Shown piece after piece: positions 47,690 to 60,000 of a stretch of DNA of 64,000 nt. Each line of letters begins with the position of its first letter. Within the stretch, counting starts at the first letter, position 1. The DNA comes from Epiperipatus broadwayi. Lineage: Eukaryota > Onychophora > Udeonychophora > Euonychophora > Peripatidae. The notes below the pieces were generated by a model. It saw only the letters and a list, made by a program, of their open reading frames with translations. It was not told the DNA's origin and made no database searches. Position numbers and translations under genes: made by a program. Location of the stretch: NCBI GenBank assembly GCA_028023455.1, contig JAQFVV010000049.1, positions 7,803,647 to 7,867,646 on the forward strand, read 5' to 3'.

Positions 47690-50600
47690 AAGAAAGGAGA
47701 CCATTTTAGACTTTCTAGAAACTTTCAGTTGAACTTTAGTTTTGCTCTCGATCAGGAGAGTCTCCCAAAGATATATATTGTTTTATGTGCCACAGTATAC
47801 ATGAGTAGAAAGTGCCAAAGACTATTCTCCCCGGAGATGGTCAATTGCCTGCTGAGAACCTACATATGCCCTCCAGAATACCAACCAAGATCTACTGCCT
47901 GAACAATTAGAAAGCTGCTACTGCTGCTGTAAATTAAATGAACCACCTAAATACTGGAAAGAACTGCTAATGCTAGAATCATGAACAATTTGCTACTGAC
48001 CACTGAATCGGAAAACTTCTCATAAAACAGGTACCTGTATCTAAATTCTCTAGAATACTCTACTAATATCCCGCTATAGCTCATTCATTCTTTATATAAC
48101 TTATAAACTATAAACTGTAAAATTCTCATTTGTAATACTATAAATTTAATAATTAATATTATGTAAAATTCTTTAATAATCTAGCCTGCCTAACTCTATC
48201 TTTCTTGGGTACGTATTTCTAAAATCTACATTTTATTATATAATTATCGCATGCTCATAATTTTCTAAGTATAAATCTATGATTGCTTGAAACAGTGGAT
48301 GCGTGTCAAATCTTCATTAATATTTACCTCCATAAGTTATTTAATATTTTCATATAAATCGACACGCATTCAATGCTTCATTTATTGTAATGCAGGGGTC
48401 TACTGCTTAGCAAATGGCTGACATATTAGTTAGAATAATCATCCAATTTACATACTGTTTACATTTTATTAAATTTTGATTAATAATTCCATAAAATTGC
48501 ATTTCTTTGAGAGTCGCAAATGTTCTTTATTAAATGTTGATAATGTAGGGCCGAGTTATAAAATATATTTAAATCTTAACAGAATCATCTATACATTATA
48601 CACGTGTTATGTTTTAGAGATGCGATGACCCATTACAAGCCTTGAATATTCCGGATTCTATAGGATTGAAATTAACCCCAGTCATCCTACACAAGCAGAT
48701 ATAATAAATGCTCCTGTAGAGCTTAACGAAAGTCACGCAGCCAGCAGCCAATTGTGGCATGAACCACTTGTCCCTGGTTATGCTTATGTGACACCTTACC
48801 TCTTTGGGCCTATGGCAAATGCCAGCCTGTCATTCTTATAAACTTATTCACGGCTTTGCAGTTTCAATATACTGCCATTCCATATCGCCTTTCTAAACAT
48901 ACTACGTGTTTCTTTTATTAACTTTATTATTCTATGTATAACTTCGTCCCTGCATTAGTGACATAATTCACTCTCAAACAAATGTTTGCCCCTAGTTATT
49001 AGTAAATATCTTTAATTAAATAAATATATGTCCGCCGCTACTATTATAAATCTTACTTTAGACTCTTGTATTGCAAAAGTATAAATCCCTAAAGGCATGC
49101 CTTAGAAATACTTGCTCGAGAATTTTAGGTAGCTAGATTACATCATCAAATAAATGTATTTCTCTTTGAAAACATAATAGTATCGGAAAATACTGCTACT
49201 GAGATCTTAAATATAAAGTATTATTGGTAAAATGATTTCGCATAAAGGTTTCTAAATAAATAAATATATTTCTTTAATATATATACTAGTATCGGAAAAT
49301 TCCGTTACTCAATTTTAAATATTACCAAATATTATTGGTAAAGGATTTATTATTAAAATGTTTCAATAAATAATGTCAAACTATACATCTGCCATTTACT
49401 TCTTTATTTATTTATTCGATACCCATTCCATATATTTCCTCGATTCTGTAAGATAAATGTTTAAGATTAATGTTCTGATTGGCTAACTCGAAATAAAATT
49501 CTTGATTCTCTTGCATCTCCCTGATCACCGTGCCTAAAGAAATATTTGCTAATGTTGCATAAAATGCGTTGTTTCATAGATTGTATTGTGGAACCGATAA
49601 ACTATGTTCGAACTCAGTACTACGGGTGGCTTTGCTACCTAGATGGTGCTGCAGTTCTGTGTGGTGGTCGAATTCTGCACTATGTTGATGAATCACACAT
49701 TTCTGACTGTTACAGTAAGGAACAATGTTGATAGGCTTGGTTACCCTGATGGATTGATAAGAGGATCCATAGGTGACATGAATTTTGAAGCAATGTCTAT
49801 ATGTTAAGCCTTTAGAGTTTTCAGGGATGGATGAGGAGATTTCTGAGTTATCCTTAGATGCAACAGGCTGATTTTTGTCTTTTGTAGATGAGTAGTTTTA
49901 GTTTTCCCATTGTACTTGGAATGGCATTATGATTGGTCATGTTCTTCTTTTTGACTTGCTTTTTATCTTTGATAGAGCAAACCACATCCTGAAAGGGAGG
50001 AAAATCCAGAGGGCAAGGAGATGGAGACTTTAAAATAAGTTCTTTGGTGATGATGTTTTTAGTTAAGACTTATTTGAAACTCAGTTTGGATAAAATTTGT
50101 GTAATTTTGAAGGTTATAGTTAATGTAGTTTAAGTCTCTGCAAATTTTTCCTACTAGGGACAGTGGCCATCTTTAAACTGTTTGAAAGAATAAAAGTAAT
50201 ATGAAGAAAAACAATTTTTAAAAGGAAAAATTAAATATATTGATGAAAAAACAAAAAAAAAAAAAACCACTGGAAATCTTATTAATAATTTTAGTTGAGT
50301 AATGAGAAAATTGAGTAGAATTCTAGACAGTCAGTTACCCCAGAGGAGGGAATGTCTGAGAAATAGGATCGTTAAAAATGGCCTAAGTAACTGGAACAAC
50401 ACACAGAAAACTTTAAAAACAAGTTTTGAGTGACAGGGAACTTGGAGTAGGAGAAATAATTAAGATTCTAAGAGGGAATAAAACCCTTTATGGTCCGTGA
50501 AACAGTTAAACCACCCACCAAATAGGGAGGAAAATGGGGTAGTTAAATGCTGATAAGCACAAGATAGACATAGAGAAATTGTGTTAAAAATGCACTAAAA

Positions 50601-50800
50601 CTAGGTTTAGTGAATGAAAGAGTACATTAGCATCAAAATAAAGCCTTTAAAGGGCCAAATAGATAAAAAAGGCACCTTTTAGTGCTGCAACACCAACTTT
50701 TCAGAGCCATTCTGTACGAGCTGTGAGGAGGAGGACTTTCTAGTAAGAGCTCCACCTATGATCTAATATATATTGGAATCTTGTGCAAGGAAATTAATCT
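47690..50800. other. Patch of more complex sequence, origin unknown
   Basis: Several stretches (47690-48060, 48600-48900, 49480-49820, 49960-50060, 50330-50780) are visibly less AT-biased than the rest of the window and lack low-complexity runs. No frame longer than about 60 codons and no protein family is seen. Candidate explanations are a decayed LTR retrotransposon, a non-coding transcribed region, or exons of an unrecognised gene. A 109-bp tandem duplication (49178 onward) lies inside it. Confidence 0.4.
49178..49395 (+). repeat. 109-bp tandem duplication, two copies
   Basis: TAGTATCGGAAAAT begins at 49178 and again at 49287. Both copies continue with TACT(C/G), TAAATAT, TATTATTGGTAAA and GATTT in register, and end near AATAAATAA. 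Confidence 0.7.
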
Positions 50801-50819
50801 TCACACATGTGCTATTAGA

Positions 50820-52277
50820 TTAAATTCACGTGCATTAAACTGTCAATAAGTAACTCTTATGCTTAGAGTTTATTTTTAATTAAACCAATCCTTATTGACC
50901 ATGCTTAAATCAGCATTTGAACTTATTATAAGCATGATATTCCAAATTTAGTTTATATATCACAGGGAACAGACAGTTTCTCATTTTTAAATATCTGCAA
51001 TTTTGAATTATATAAGAATTGTGTCGCCAATAAAGTTTTTAAAATGTTTTTTTAATTAAATAATTTCTGTATTTATTTTCTTTTATGTAAAATAGTTAAA
51101 ACGTGTACTTTTTTATATTTTAGTTAAAGTTATATGTATATATTATATTTAAAAAAAAACATTTTTCTGTTTAAGTAAAAACTAATCGAGAGATTAAATT
51201 GTGATGGTAAAGCGAAATAAATTCTTGTAGGAATGTAACAGAATGACGTCATAAAACAAATCTAAAAATATCTATTGAGAATTAAAAAATTGATAAACTG
51301 ATAAAAACTTATAAAAAATTATGGACATATATTTATTGAGTACATATATTGTGATAAGAAAGTTGCAGAAGCTTACCAGTTGTAGTGAGATATAAAATAA
51401 GTAAATTCAGTTGCAGAATAGTACAACAGATTAACGGTTGGACAAAAATACTGAAAAATATGTAAATAAAAAGAGAATCACTTTTGAATCAACTGACTGC
51501 ATGCTTTAAGTTCGAAACTACTCTGAACATCATTATATGCCGCTAGTAACAAACCATCTCCATCAGCTGGCATTATGTAAAGCGATTTATGCAAAACTAC
51601 TCACCTATAAATAAGCAACTCCATATTGAAAACAACAGCATAGCGCTTGATCTTATATCAAAAGTGTCTTTGAAATTATTTATTATTTCTGTTGAAAATT
51701 TTATATTAAATTTATCTACTAATCAAAAAAAATATTATTATAAATGCGTATAAAAGCAAGATTGTTAAGAAAAGAAACCCTCAGGTATTTTTAACAAAAT
51801 GTGATCTGTTTAAAGCTAGTTATCTCATACATATAAAGCATGCAGAAAGATCATTTTTAATTTCAAATTATCTTAATCAAATCTTATTAGACTATTCATT
51901 TATAATAATGATTTGCCATATATTAATTCTACTTTTGTAATTAGTTAGTATTGCTATAGAACATGCCACTGGGAAGTAATTAAATTTTTTCAGATATTTT
52001 ACTTAATTATTGATTATTAAGCTTGCAGAATAGATAAGATTTGATAGTGATATTCTAAGAATGTAAATTAATTAATTTTTAAATGTAATTTTATATTTAT
52101 CCTGTAAATAGTGAACTCTTATATTTGTATTATTATATTTATTAAATTTATTCACTTTAATAAATTTTGGTTTGTTTTTTTTTGTTGTTGTTGCTGCTGC
52201 TGCATACTTTTACATCATTTATTTTGTCATTGCTATCAAAATCATGAATTTTTACTGTGCTTGACTGGAGGTGAAGA
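50820..52277. other. No gene; AT-rich intergenic
   Basis: A perfect TGACGTCA (CRE-type) palindrome occurs at about 51244. A (TTG)n/(CTG)n scrap lies at 52182-52203. No gene evidence. Confidence 0.5.
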
Positions 52278-52400
52278 AAAGTGTTTTTTTTTTTTTTTCA
52301 TATGTCATAGCATCTGCCGGGACGCGAACCCACACCCGTCTGCAACCAACTACTTGCTTGCATGGCGGCTGCGATACCTCTCGGCTAACAAAGTGTTTTT
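52278..52400 (-). mobile_element. tRNA-derived SINE, TAGCCGAGAGG subfamily
   Basis: Reverse orientation. Box A TAGCCGAGAGG and box B GGTTCGCGTCC are both perfect. The tail is TGCTATGACATATGA plus an A-run (a T-run on this strand). AAAGTGTTTTT occurs at 52278-52288 and 52390-52400 as an 11-bp target duplication, partly merged with the poly(A). Confidence 0.88.
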
Positions 52401-52537
52401 GTAAAAGAAAAGTAGTAGCTTACAAAATATTCATTTTTTCAAAATAGTTTAGCTATTATTATAGTTATAGATATTTACACACACATGTTTGCATAGATAT
52501 ATGACTTTCCTTTACATATAGCAAAACAACTTGTCAT

Positions 52538-52680
52538 CACATGATCACCATTTTTCATGCTTACACAAGTTGTTACACAGAGACTAAACTCTCCATACAG
52601 TAGTGCCACTTAATGCAAGCTAGAGTAATCAATGGATGCAAGAAGGTTTGTGCATAAAATCCCTGTCTAGTGCCTGCAAA
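52538..52680 (+). repeat. MITE-like repeat, copy 1
   Basis: CATACAGTAGTGCCAC, GAGTAATCAATGGATGC(A/C)AGAAGG and TGTGCATAAAATCCCT match the reverse complement of 56885-56975 at roughly four bases in five over 95 bp. CATCACATGATCACCAT begins both copies' neighbourhoods. Confidence 0.65.
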
Positions 52681-52703
52681 CCAACTTTATGCATAAATTA
52701 GGC

Positions 52704-53294
52704 AATACCATATTACTTTGAAAATAAGACTCACTTTTTTCCAAATTTTGGATCCGTAAAAGAGGAATGTGTCTTAAATTGGGAACATGAATTAACATAT
52801 TATTTCTGCAAATCTTTGCTTTACATTAAACATGCACATAGTATTACAATCATTGACCTGTATAGAATAACGTGTTAACTCTTTTTTAATTAAAAAAAAC
52901 ATTTAATATTAAATGTCCATACTTTTTAGATTAATTTTAGAAACAACTTTAACTCTCTCTCAAACTACTACTTTTAATATTATTTTGCCAATTTCCCCAT
53001 TATTATTGAGAAAACAGTACTGAATAATCTTTAGAATTTATCTACAATTAATAAATTAATACAACAATGAGTTAAAAAGCTGCCTTTACTCTGATTGGTT
53101 GTTTATTGTTGTCTACACAAGAGAATACCTGTCAATGATTTTGACAGTTCTGATATTTTTGTTTTGATTTCAAAGTGAAAACATATATTTTAGAATCTTT
53201 TTTACACATTTATAATTTTTTCAAAAAATATTCATAAAAATAGAAACTATTTTGGGGGAATGACTCAGATTTTAATAGAAAAATTTACTTTTAT
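52704..53294. other. No gene; possible DNA-transposon end
   Basis: AATACCATATTACTTTGAAA (52708) recurs inverted at 57436-57456 (AAGTAATATGGTATT). These could be subterminal parts of related old DNA transposons. The rest is AT-rich. Confidence 0.4.
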
Positions 53295-56200
53295 ATGAAA
53301 GCAAGGCTGCAGAAAGGAGTTTGCTATTAACTGAAAGGAGACCCTTTGATTCCTCTTGGAGGCCTTAAAGGAACCGAGCAGAGCAAATTCCTAATGTCCA
53401 CTCCATACATTCTTGTCGTTGCAGCTGTTATTACTATATGTTTATTCATATAGTATACGAACATGGATGGGCTGCTCACCAACACACATTAGCCAGCGTG
53501 GTGAGTTTATTGGCTTTTTACCTCTGAGTTTAAGATCAAGAAACACCATGGTCTTTCTTCTCAGTGCCTGATAAGGCAGAATGAATGTTTGTGTAAATGA
53601 TAAAGATTTTTCCCAATTATACAATTATGACAGACAAAAATAAAGCATGGCCCTTAATCCCAGGAGGCTGTAAAGTCACCAACCAAGGCAGCGGTTGGTG
53701 GCCGAAGGCGGAGGGTGCTAAGAATATCCTGGAGGCGGACCCAGGCTGCCATTTGATGACGACTTTTTATTTAGGTACTTACAACTGCAGATCACTTTCA
53801 AGTGAAGGAAGATTGCAAGAATTAGAAGAAGAACTCTCTTATATTAAATGGGATATTATTGGACTTTGTGAAGTTAGAAGAAAAGGTGAAGAGACAATTG
53901 ATTTAAAAAGTGGACATATGCTCTATTATAAAGGCACAAATATTGGAAATACAAGTGGAGTAGGATTCATTATAAATAAAAAGTGGAAGAACAATATTGT
54001 GGAGATTGATGGTGTATCAGACAGAGTGGCAAGATTAGTTATACAACTTAATAGCAGATATTAAATGCAGATAATTCAGGTTTATGCCCCAACAAGTTCT
54101 CACAGTGATGAAGTAGTAGAAGATTTTTATATGGATGTACAAAAGGCTTTTGATCAGAGTAAACAACATTTTAAAATTGTTATGGGAGATTTTAATGCTA
54201 GAATTGGTAAACAAATGAAAGATGAAAGTGTTGTAGGTAATTTTGGTTATGGTAATAGAAATGAGAGAGGGCATAGACTTGTGGAGTTTGCAGAGAAGGA
54301 AAAACTTTATATTATGAATTCTTTTTTTGAGAAAAATGTTAGAAGGAAATGGACATGGAAGCATCCAAATGAAGGTACAGCAGAATTGGATTATATTTTG
54401 ACTAACAGGAAATACATATTTCAAGATTGTAATGTTCTTAATAAATTTAACACAGGAAGTGATCATCGATTAGTAAGGGGTAAGATACATGTTAATGTAA
54501 AACTAGAGAGACAAAATTATTAAGAAAAACTATATTTACAGTTGATATTCCTAATCTTCAGAAACATTCTAATGAATTTAAATTAGAACTTACAAATTGG
54601 TTTCAAGTATTAGTAGATTTTGAACATGATTCAGATTTGAATGAAATTAATATGAAAATAACTGATACATTTTTAAAAACTGCAACAAAGATAGCTGGTA
54701 GAAAAAAGCAGCAATTGACTAATAAAATTTCTACTGAGACTAGAGAACTTATGAAGAAAAGAAGGAATATGAAGATATGCAAGAGTGATGCATTAAAAAG
54801 AATTGAATATCTCGAATTTTGTAAAATGGTGCGGAAAAGAGTTGAAAATGATATAAGAAAGTATAACTGTGAACTAGCAAGAAAATCTGTAGAAGAAAAT
54901 AAAAGTCTTAAAAATGTAAAACAACATTTTGGTATTGGTAGGAAATTTATATCTGCAATAAGGAAAAAAGATGGAATTATTACTAAAAAGAGGGATGACA
55001 TTATGAAATTGGTAGAAGATTTTTATCAAGAATTATATAGTAATAAAGAACAAGTACCTCCTATATCTATTACATCTTCCGAATTGCCCAGAATTTTAAA
55101 TGAAGAAGTGAGAAATGCAATTAAATGTATGAAAAAAGGAAAGGCTCCAGGTAATGATGGAATTATAATTGATATATTAAAAGAAGCAGGTGAAGAAACA
55201 GAAAAAATATTAGCAAAGTTATATACCAAATGTCTAAATGATAAAGATGTACCAGATGATTGGAAGAATGCAGTAATAATATTAATATTTAAAAAAGGTG
55301 ATAAAGAAGATATTAGAAATTACAGACCTATCAGCCTTTTATCAGTTTTATATAAAATTTTTACCAAGATAATTACAACTCGTCTACAGAGAACCTTGGA
55401 TTTTCACCAACCAAGAGAACAAGCTGGATTTAAAAGTGGTTTTAGTACAGTAGATCATATTCAAGTATTGAGAGAAGTTATAGAAAGGACAAATGAATAT
55501 GAGTTGTCATTATGTTTTGGATTTGTAGATTATGAAAAGGCATTTGATTCTATAAACATTTCTTCAGTGATTAAAGCATTGGATCATCAAGGTATAGATC
55601 CAGGATATTGTCATATTTTAAAGAATATTTATAAAAATGCAACAGCAACAATTAGATTACATAATGATACTGGGAAAGTCAACATTGAGAAAGGTGTAAG
55701 ACAAGGTGACTCCATATCTCCAAAACTTTTTACAGCAGTGCTGCAAGAAGTATTTTGTGGATTAAAATGGGAAGCTAAAGGAGTGAAAGTAAATGGAGAT
55801 TATTTAAGTCATTTAGATTTCGCAGATGATGTAGTTGTTTTTGCAAATAATGCTTCCGAGCTGCAGGAAATGTTGCAGGAATTATCAGATGAAAGTAGGA
55901 AAGTAGGACTAAAGATAAATGTTAAAAAGACTAAAGTAATGTTTAATCGATTTGCTCAAAATATGAAAATAAAGATTGATTATGATGAATTAGAAGAAGT
56001 TAAGAGTTACAAATACCTTGGTCAGATTATTAATACAGATGGAAACATAATAGAGGAAATTAATCATAGAATTAAACTTGGTTGGAGTGCTTTTGGTAGA
56101 AATAACTTGATATTAAAAGGAAATATGCCTATGTGTTTGAAAAGAAAGGTTTTTAACAAATGTGTTTTACCAGTTCTTACTTATGGATCTGAGACTTGGA

Positions 56201-56601
56201 CACTTAATAGAAGATCAATACAGAGACTTCAGACCACTCAAAGAAGTATGGAGAGATGTATGTTGGGAGTAACAAGAAGAGATTGAAAATGCAATGTATG
56301 GGTAAGAGAACAAACAGGTGTTACTGACCTCATTGAAAAAATTAAAAGATTGAAGTGGAGTTGGGCTGGACATATTGCTAGAAGAGATGATAATAGATGG
56401 ACAATTGAAATTTTAAACTGGATTCCAAGAGATTGTAAAAGACCCAGAAGGAGACCACATGTAAGATGGATGGATGAAATAAGAAAATGTGTAGGGGTGA
56501 TGTGGAGAAGAGAAGCTAAAGATCGGAGAAGATGGATTAAACTTGGAGAGACCTTCATCCTGCAGTGGATTGATAATGGTTGATAATGATGATGAAAGCA
56601 A
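53295..56601 (+). mobile_element. Full-length RTE (BovB-like) LINE with 10-bp duplication
   Basis: ATGAAAGCAA at 53295-53304 is repeated at 56592-56601, bounding an element of about 3.29 kb, the size of a complete RTE. The 5' UTR (53305 to about 53596) is GC-richer than the surroundings. A single ORF with endonuclease then reverse transcriptase follows to 56583, and the 3' end is a short TGATAATGATG tail instead of poly(A), as usual for RTE. The intact duplication and few lesions indicate a recent insertion. Confidence 0.93.
53597..56583 (+). pseudogene. RTE polyprotein: APE endonuclease plus reverse transcriptase
   Basis: One coding unit with three lesions: an in-frame TAA at 54062, a frameshift close to 54510-54523, and an in-frame TGA at 56284. 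The endonuclease shows TYNCRSL (Asn63), CEVRRKGEE (Glu92), QVYAPTSSH just after the first stop, VMGDFNARIG, and GSDHRLVRGK before the frameshift. In the downstream 549-codon frame the reverse transcriptase shows [15 protein letters not shown], motif [11 protein letters not shown] (Asp298), motif [14 protein letters not shown], the catalytic FADD box at 395-398, then [10 protein letters not shown]. After the TGA the conserved basic RTE tail continues (KWSWAGHIARRDDNRW, RPHVRWMDEIRK) to the stop at 56583. Every catalytic residue I can check is present. The Met at 53597 is the first in frame; the true start may be MTDKN at 53627 or a later Met. Confidence 0.93.
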
Positions 56602-56807
56602 ATTCAAAAATAATTCAATGACCCTGCAATTTGTAATTGCATGATGAAAATATGTTTTATATTAACTACTATAGATTATTTTTGTAAATTATAAAGAAAT
56701 CTTATTTTTAAAAAATTTTAATTTAATTACTTTAATAATCTAACAATTTATTAATTTGCATTTTAGAAAAGGTTTTTAATCAAAAGAAAAAAGATTTACC
56801 ACTAAAC

Positions 56808-56975
56808 ATCACATGATCACCATCTCTATACTAGCACATGATGGCCACAAGCCAGAAACTAGTCTCGGGATATTGGATGAGTAGACACTAGATAGGGATT
56901 TTATGCACATGCCTTCTGGCATCCATTGATTACTCTGTTTGGCACAGGGTGGCACTACTGTATAGAGAGGTTTGC
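56808..56975 (-). repeat. MITE-like repeat, copy 2, related to the 46.3-kb palindrome
   Basis: 56885-56975 is the inverted counterpart of 52590-52680. 56845-56875 (GCCACAAGCCAGAAAC, AGTCTCGGGATATT) matches the arm of the 46329-46597 element (GCCACAAGCAGAAACCGGTC). The three loci therefore belong to one family or to related ones. Confidence 0.6.
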
Positions 56976-56989
56976 CTTTATTTACAACA

Positions 56990-58086
56990 TTAAATGTTAA
57001 TACCATATTTTAAATTCTTTTTTTTTCTTTGAAAAAAAAAGACGTTTCAGTATTTACACCAAAAAAAAAAAAAAAGACTTTGTAATACAATCAATATACA
57101 TATAATTTTGAATGAGTTTTGCAGTCTTGGAAAAATAAACCTGACGAATTTGTCAAAAAAAAATCATTCTTAAAATGTTGCATTGCTAATAATTTAAATG
57201 GCCTAAAGATGATGTACTCTGGTGGAATAGTGAAAATGAGAAGTTCTGAAAGTTAAAATATAGAAATTGAAAATATGTCTGAAAAAGATTTGCAATAAAT
57301 TAGGTGAGCTTATTGTAATTGTATTAGTTTCTGTTTAAATAAAAATGTGTCTCATTTTTCAATAAAATCATTTTATATATTTTTTCCAACTTTATGAGTT
57401 TAAAATTCTACTGTGTCATAAATTGGAGAGCATCTTATATTTGAAGTAATATGGTATTACTAATCAATTCATATAATGCCGGTTCTAAACATAAGACTTT
57501 TTGCATTTCATTACAATATATATTATCAACCATTGCATCACCAAAGGTTTTTGTAGTATTTTTTTCACAAATGTCTGTCCCAAAATTTTCTTTTTCAACA
57601 AACCAGAAAATTTCTTTTATAATCATCCATCTCTAATTAGACTTTTTAAATAAAAAAACATTTTTTTATCTATTGATACTTAAATGAAAATTATTCTAGT
57701 CTCTATTATTATTATTTTTAGAGATTTTGCTAAGGAATCAGCTTATTTTCACTATTTCTACATCTTTTTTCTAATGGTTTCTTGTTTTCTCAATAAACTT
57801 TTTTCCATATCCTTGATGTCTTTTTGGATCTTTCTTTTACCTCCTAAAATACTGTATGTCAAAGCAGATAAGATACCATATTAATTAAAAGATTTTCTTT
57901 TTTAATATAAGGACATATTTAGTGTAACAATACTCATTACACTTTTTTTTATTCCATATATAGTTTCTGATTAAATATGACTGCCAAAAGAAGTGATTAA
58001 ATTGCATCATATTATCATAAATAAGTTTAAGTATAAATAACAGTAAAGATTATTCTGTTTGCATTAGATACATATCTCATATCCCA
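56990..58086. other. No gene; old repeat ends only
   Basis: Holds the inverted AAGTAATATGGTATT block (57436-57456) and AT-rich sequence. The 60-odd-codon frames on both strands at 57435-57636 overlap each other and match no family I know. Confidence 0.45.
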
Positions 58087-58225
58087 GACTATCTATTTTT
58101 TTTTTTTTTTTCATATGTCATAGCATTGGCCGGGACGCGAACCCACAACCGTCTGCACCCAACTACTTGCTTGCATAGTGGCTGCGATACCTCTCGGCTA
58201 ACAACGCAAGACGACTATCTATTTT
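58087..58225 (-). mobile_element. tRNA-derived SINE with perfect 13-bp duplication
   Basis: GACTATCTATTTT at 58087-58099 and 58213-58225 bounds a minus-oriented body. Box A TAGCCGAGAGG; box B GGTTCGCGTCC; tail CAATGCTATGACATATGA plus an A-run of about 15. The head starts GCGTTG. It is very close to the 52.3-kb copy and is the best-preserved SINE here. Confidence 0.92.
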
Positions 58226-58439
58226 AAAGTGAAGTATTAATTGATATTAGAGAGCAGATTTATCTACAAGTCTCAAATTAATTTTTGGCTTTGACCTTTT
58301 TTTATATTATAAAACACTGATTTTGCATTCACACATAATGAGTTTAACTTTATCTATTCAAAGTAATAATCTGAAAATCAAAAATGCCTTAAGGTTTTCA
58401 ACTAGAGCTGTCTTATTTGTATAATTATATAAAATATGA

Positions 58440-58640
58440 TGCCAGCAATGTTGTATTTTAGTCATCTTGATTTTATATAACTGTAGGCTCTTTGAGTCAT
58501 TGGCAAAGATGAGGTCACATGATCTTCTCTATTCACTTTCATTATTTGCATTAATTCTGGACAGAGCCATCTATTGTTAGATAAAATAATTAGCAGTTTA
58601 TTTAGAATTAAAAAGAAGTCAAGCTATAAAACATTAATTT
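58440..58640 (+). repeat. Diverged duplicate pair, copy 1
   Basis: Shares ordered words with 58770-58965: CCAGCA, TATTTTAGT, TTGA(T/C)TTTATAT, AACTATAGGC-like, TCTTCTC, TTTGTATTAATT-like and a GATGGC core. Weak, old similarity. Confidence 0.4.
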
Positions 58641-58769
58641 TTATGATAAGATACATTCTATGGCAAGATGAAAAAACATAAAACATAAAGATTCTTTTTA
58701 TATTTTTGTCTGATCTAAGATTTTGTTCCCAAGAATAATTATTTGTATAATGTAATAGATCTGATATTA

Positions 58770-58965
58770 GTCCAGCATCTATATATTTTAGTATATTGAC
58801 TTTATATCAACTATAGGCACTAAATGGCATCCCATAATTTTCTCTTCTCGCTTTCTACATTTGTATTAATTGCAAAAACTCACTCTATTTACCTACACTA
58901 GAGCTATTATTTTAAACTATAGAAATTAATGTTCACTAGATGGCAGTGTTACCATTATTATGTTT
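58770..58965 (+). repeat. Diverged duplicate pair, copy 2
   Basis: Counterpart of 58440-58640. It contains TCACTAGATGGCAG (58933-58946), close to the CTCF core motif. Confidence 0.4.
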
Positions 58966-59639
58966 AATGTATAATATTAGTGTTTGAGTGAAAAAAATTA
59001 TCAAGTTTTCAGTACAGTGTAGATTTAAAATAATTTGAATTTATTAAATTTTTTACTTTTTGTTTTGTTTTACAAATTCACTTTTTTTATATAAAGTCAA
59101 TTTAATAATTTAAATGTACACTATATAGTAAGACAAAATATCTTGAATTTTCAATGTTTTTTATTTTATTTCAGAAATTTCTTTTAATATAAATTTTGAT
59201 AACATAGGTTTTATATAAAAATCAAATTTTGTCAATAAAATACAGATAAAAATTTAATTTTCTGATCAAATTTTAATTCTTTTCATCTGTGATTATTTTA
59301 GAAAACTCTAGTCCAAGCAAAAAAAAATTACTTTATCTTAAAAAAGTCATATAAATTACAATTCAAAAGGATTTAATATAGAATAGAGTAAAAATAATAT
59401 TTAATGTTTTTTAAATGGAAAAAAAAATCTAATTTTTAATCAATTTATCAATTACCAAATTATTTATTTATGCATAAAAACTTTAAATCATATATTAATC
59501 TGTACTCCATCTTTTCACTTTATAATCCAGGGTGTAGAACAAAGTATAATCAATAGACAGTAGATAGTAGCAAAATAAACTATTATAGGAGCTTATTTTA
59601 ATTTAATGTAAGGATGGTATCTTTAGATATCAAAGAAAT

Positions 59640-60000
59640 AAAGTAAAAGTGGAATACAAATCTGAGCAGCATATATACATTTAGATGAAGATGGAAGAAA
59701 GGGTACCGATCATTTATTTTTGGAGAGAAAGAGAATCATTATAAAATATACAGAGAGTAGAAGAAACTTATTTAAAAGATACAAAAAAGATAGAGATTTT
59801 ATGATCTTTTGTTTAGATCTTTATAACAAAATGGAGAATATGTGAATAGGATAGTAAAATTAATTAATGAAATAGTTTTTATTAAAATGATATAGGAGGA
59901 AAAAATAAATCAGGTTTTGAAAATGATTGATAATAAGGATTAAGAAATAAATGATGTTTTTGAAATATATAATAGTTTCAGAAGATAGGAATGTTTTACT
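59640..60000 (+). pseudogene. Possible decayed LINE reverse transcriptase scrap
   Basis: Scattered frames resemble the block before and at RT motif A: KSEQHIYI then MKMEERV (about 59660-59700), DHLFLEREI-like (about 59707-59735), and FMIFCLDLYNKMENM (about 59798-59840) in the place of VFIDLEKAYD. The stretch is purine-rich on the plus strand, as decayed LINE coding strands are here. Heavily damaged, so a tentative call. Confidence 0.35.

Noticed and set aside
51244-51251. TGACGTCA (CRE palindrome) as a promoter
   Set aside because: A single 8-mer with no gene, TATA box or other context nearby.
52111-52404. 97-codon frame with a Cys-rich run
   Set aside because: The Cys/Leu run comes from (TTG)n/(CTG)n, and the rest is the antisense of the SINE at 52278-52400.
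54035-56607. Several 60-140 codon minus-strand frames
   Set aside because: Shadows of the plus-strand RTE ORF; no motifs of their own.
57435-57636. Possible transposase fragment in overlapping frames on both strands
   Set aside because: No recognisable motif; only the inverted AATACCATATTACTT block links it to other sequence.
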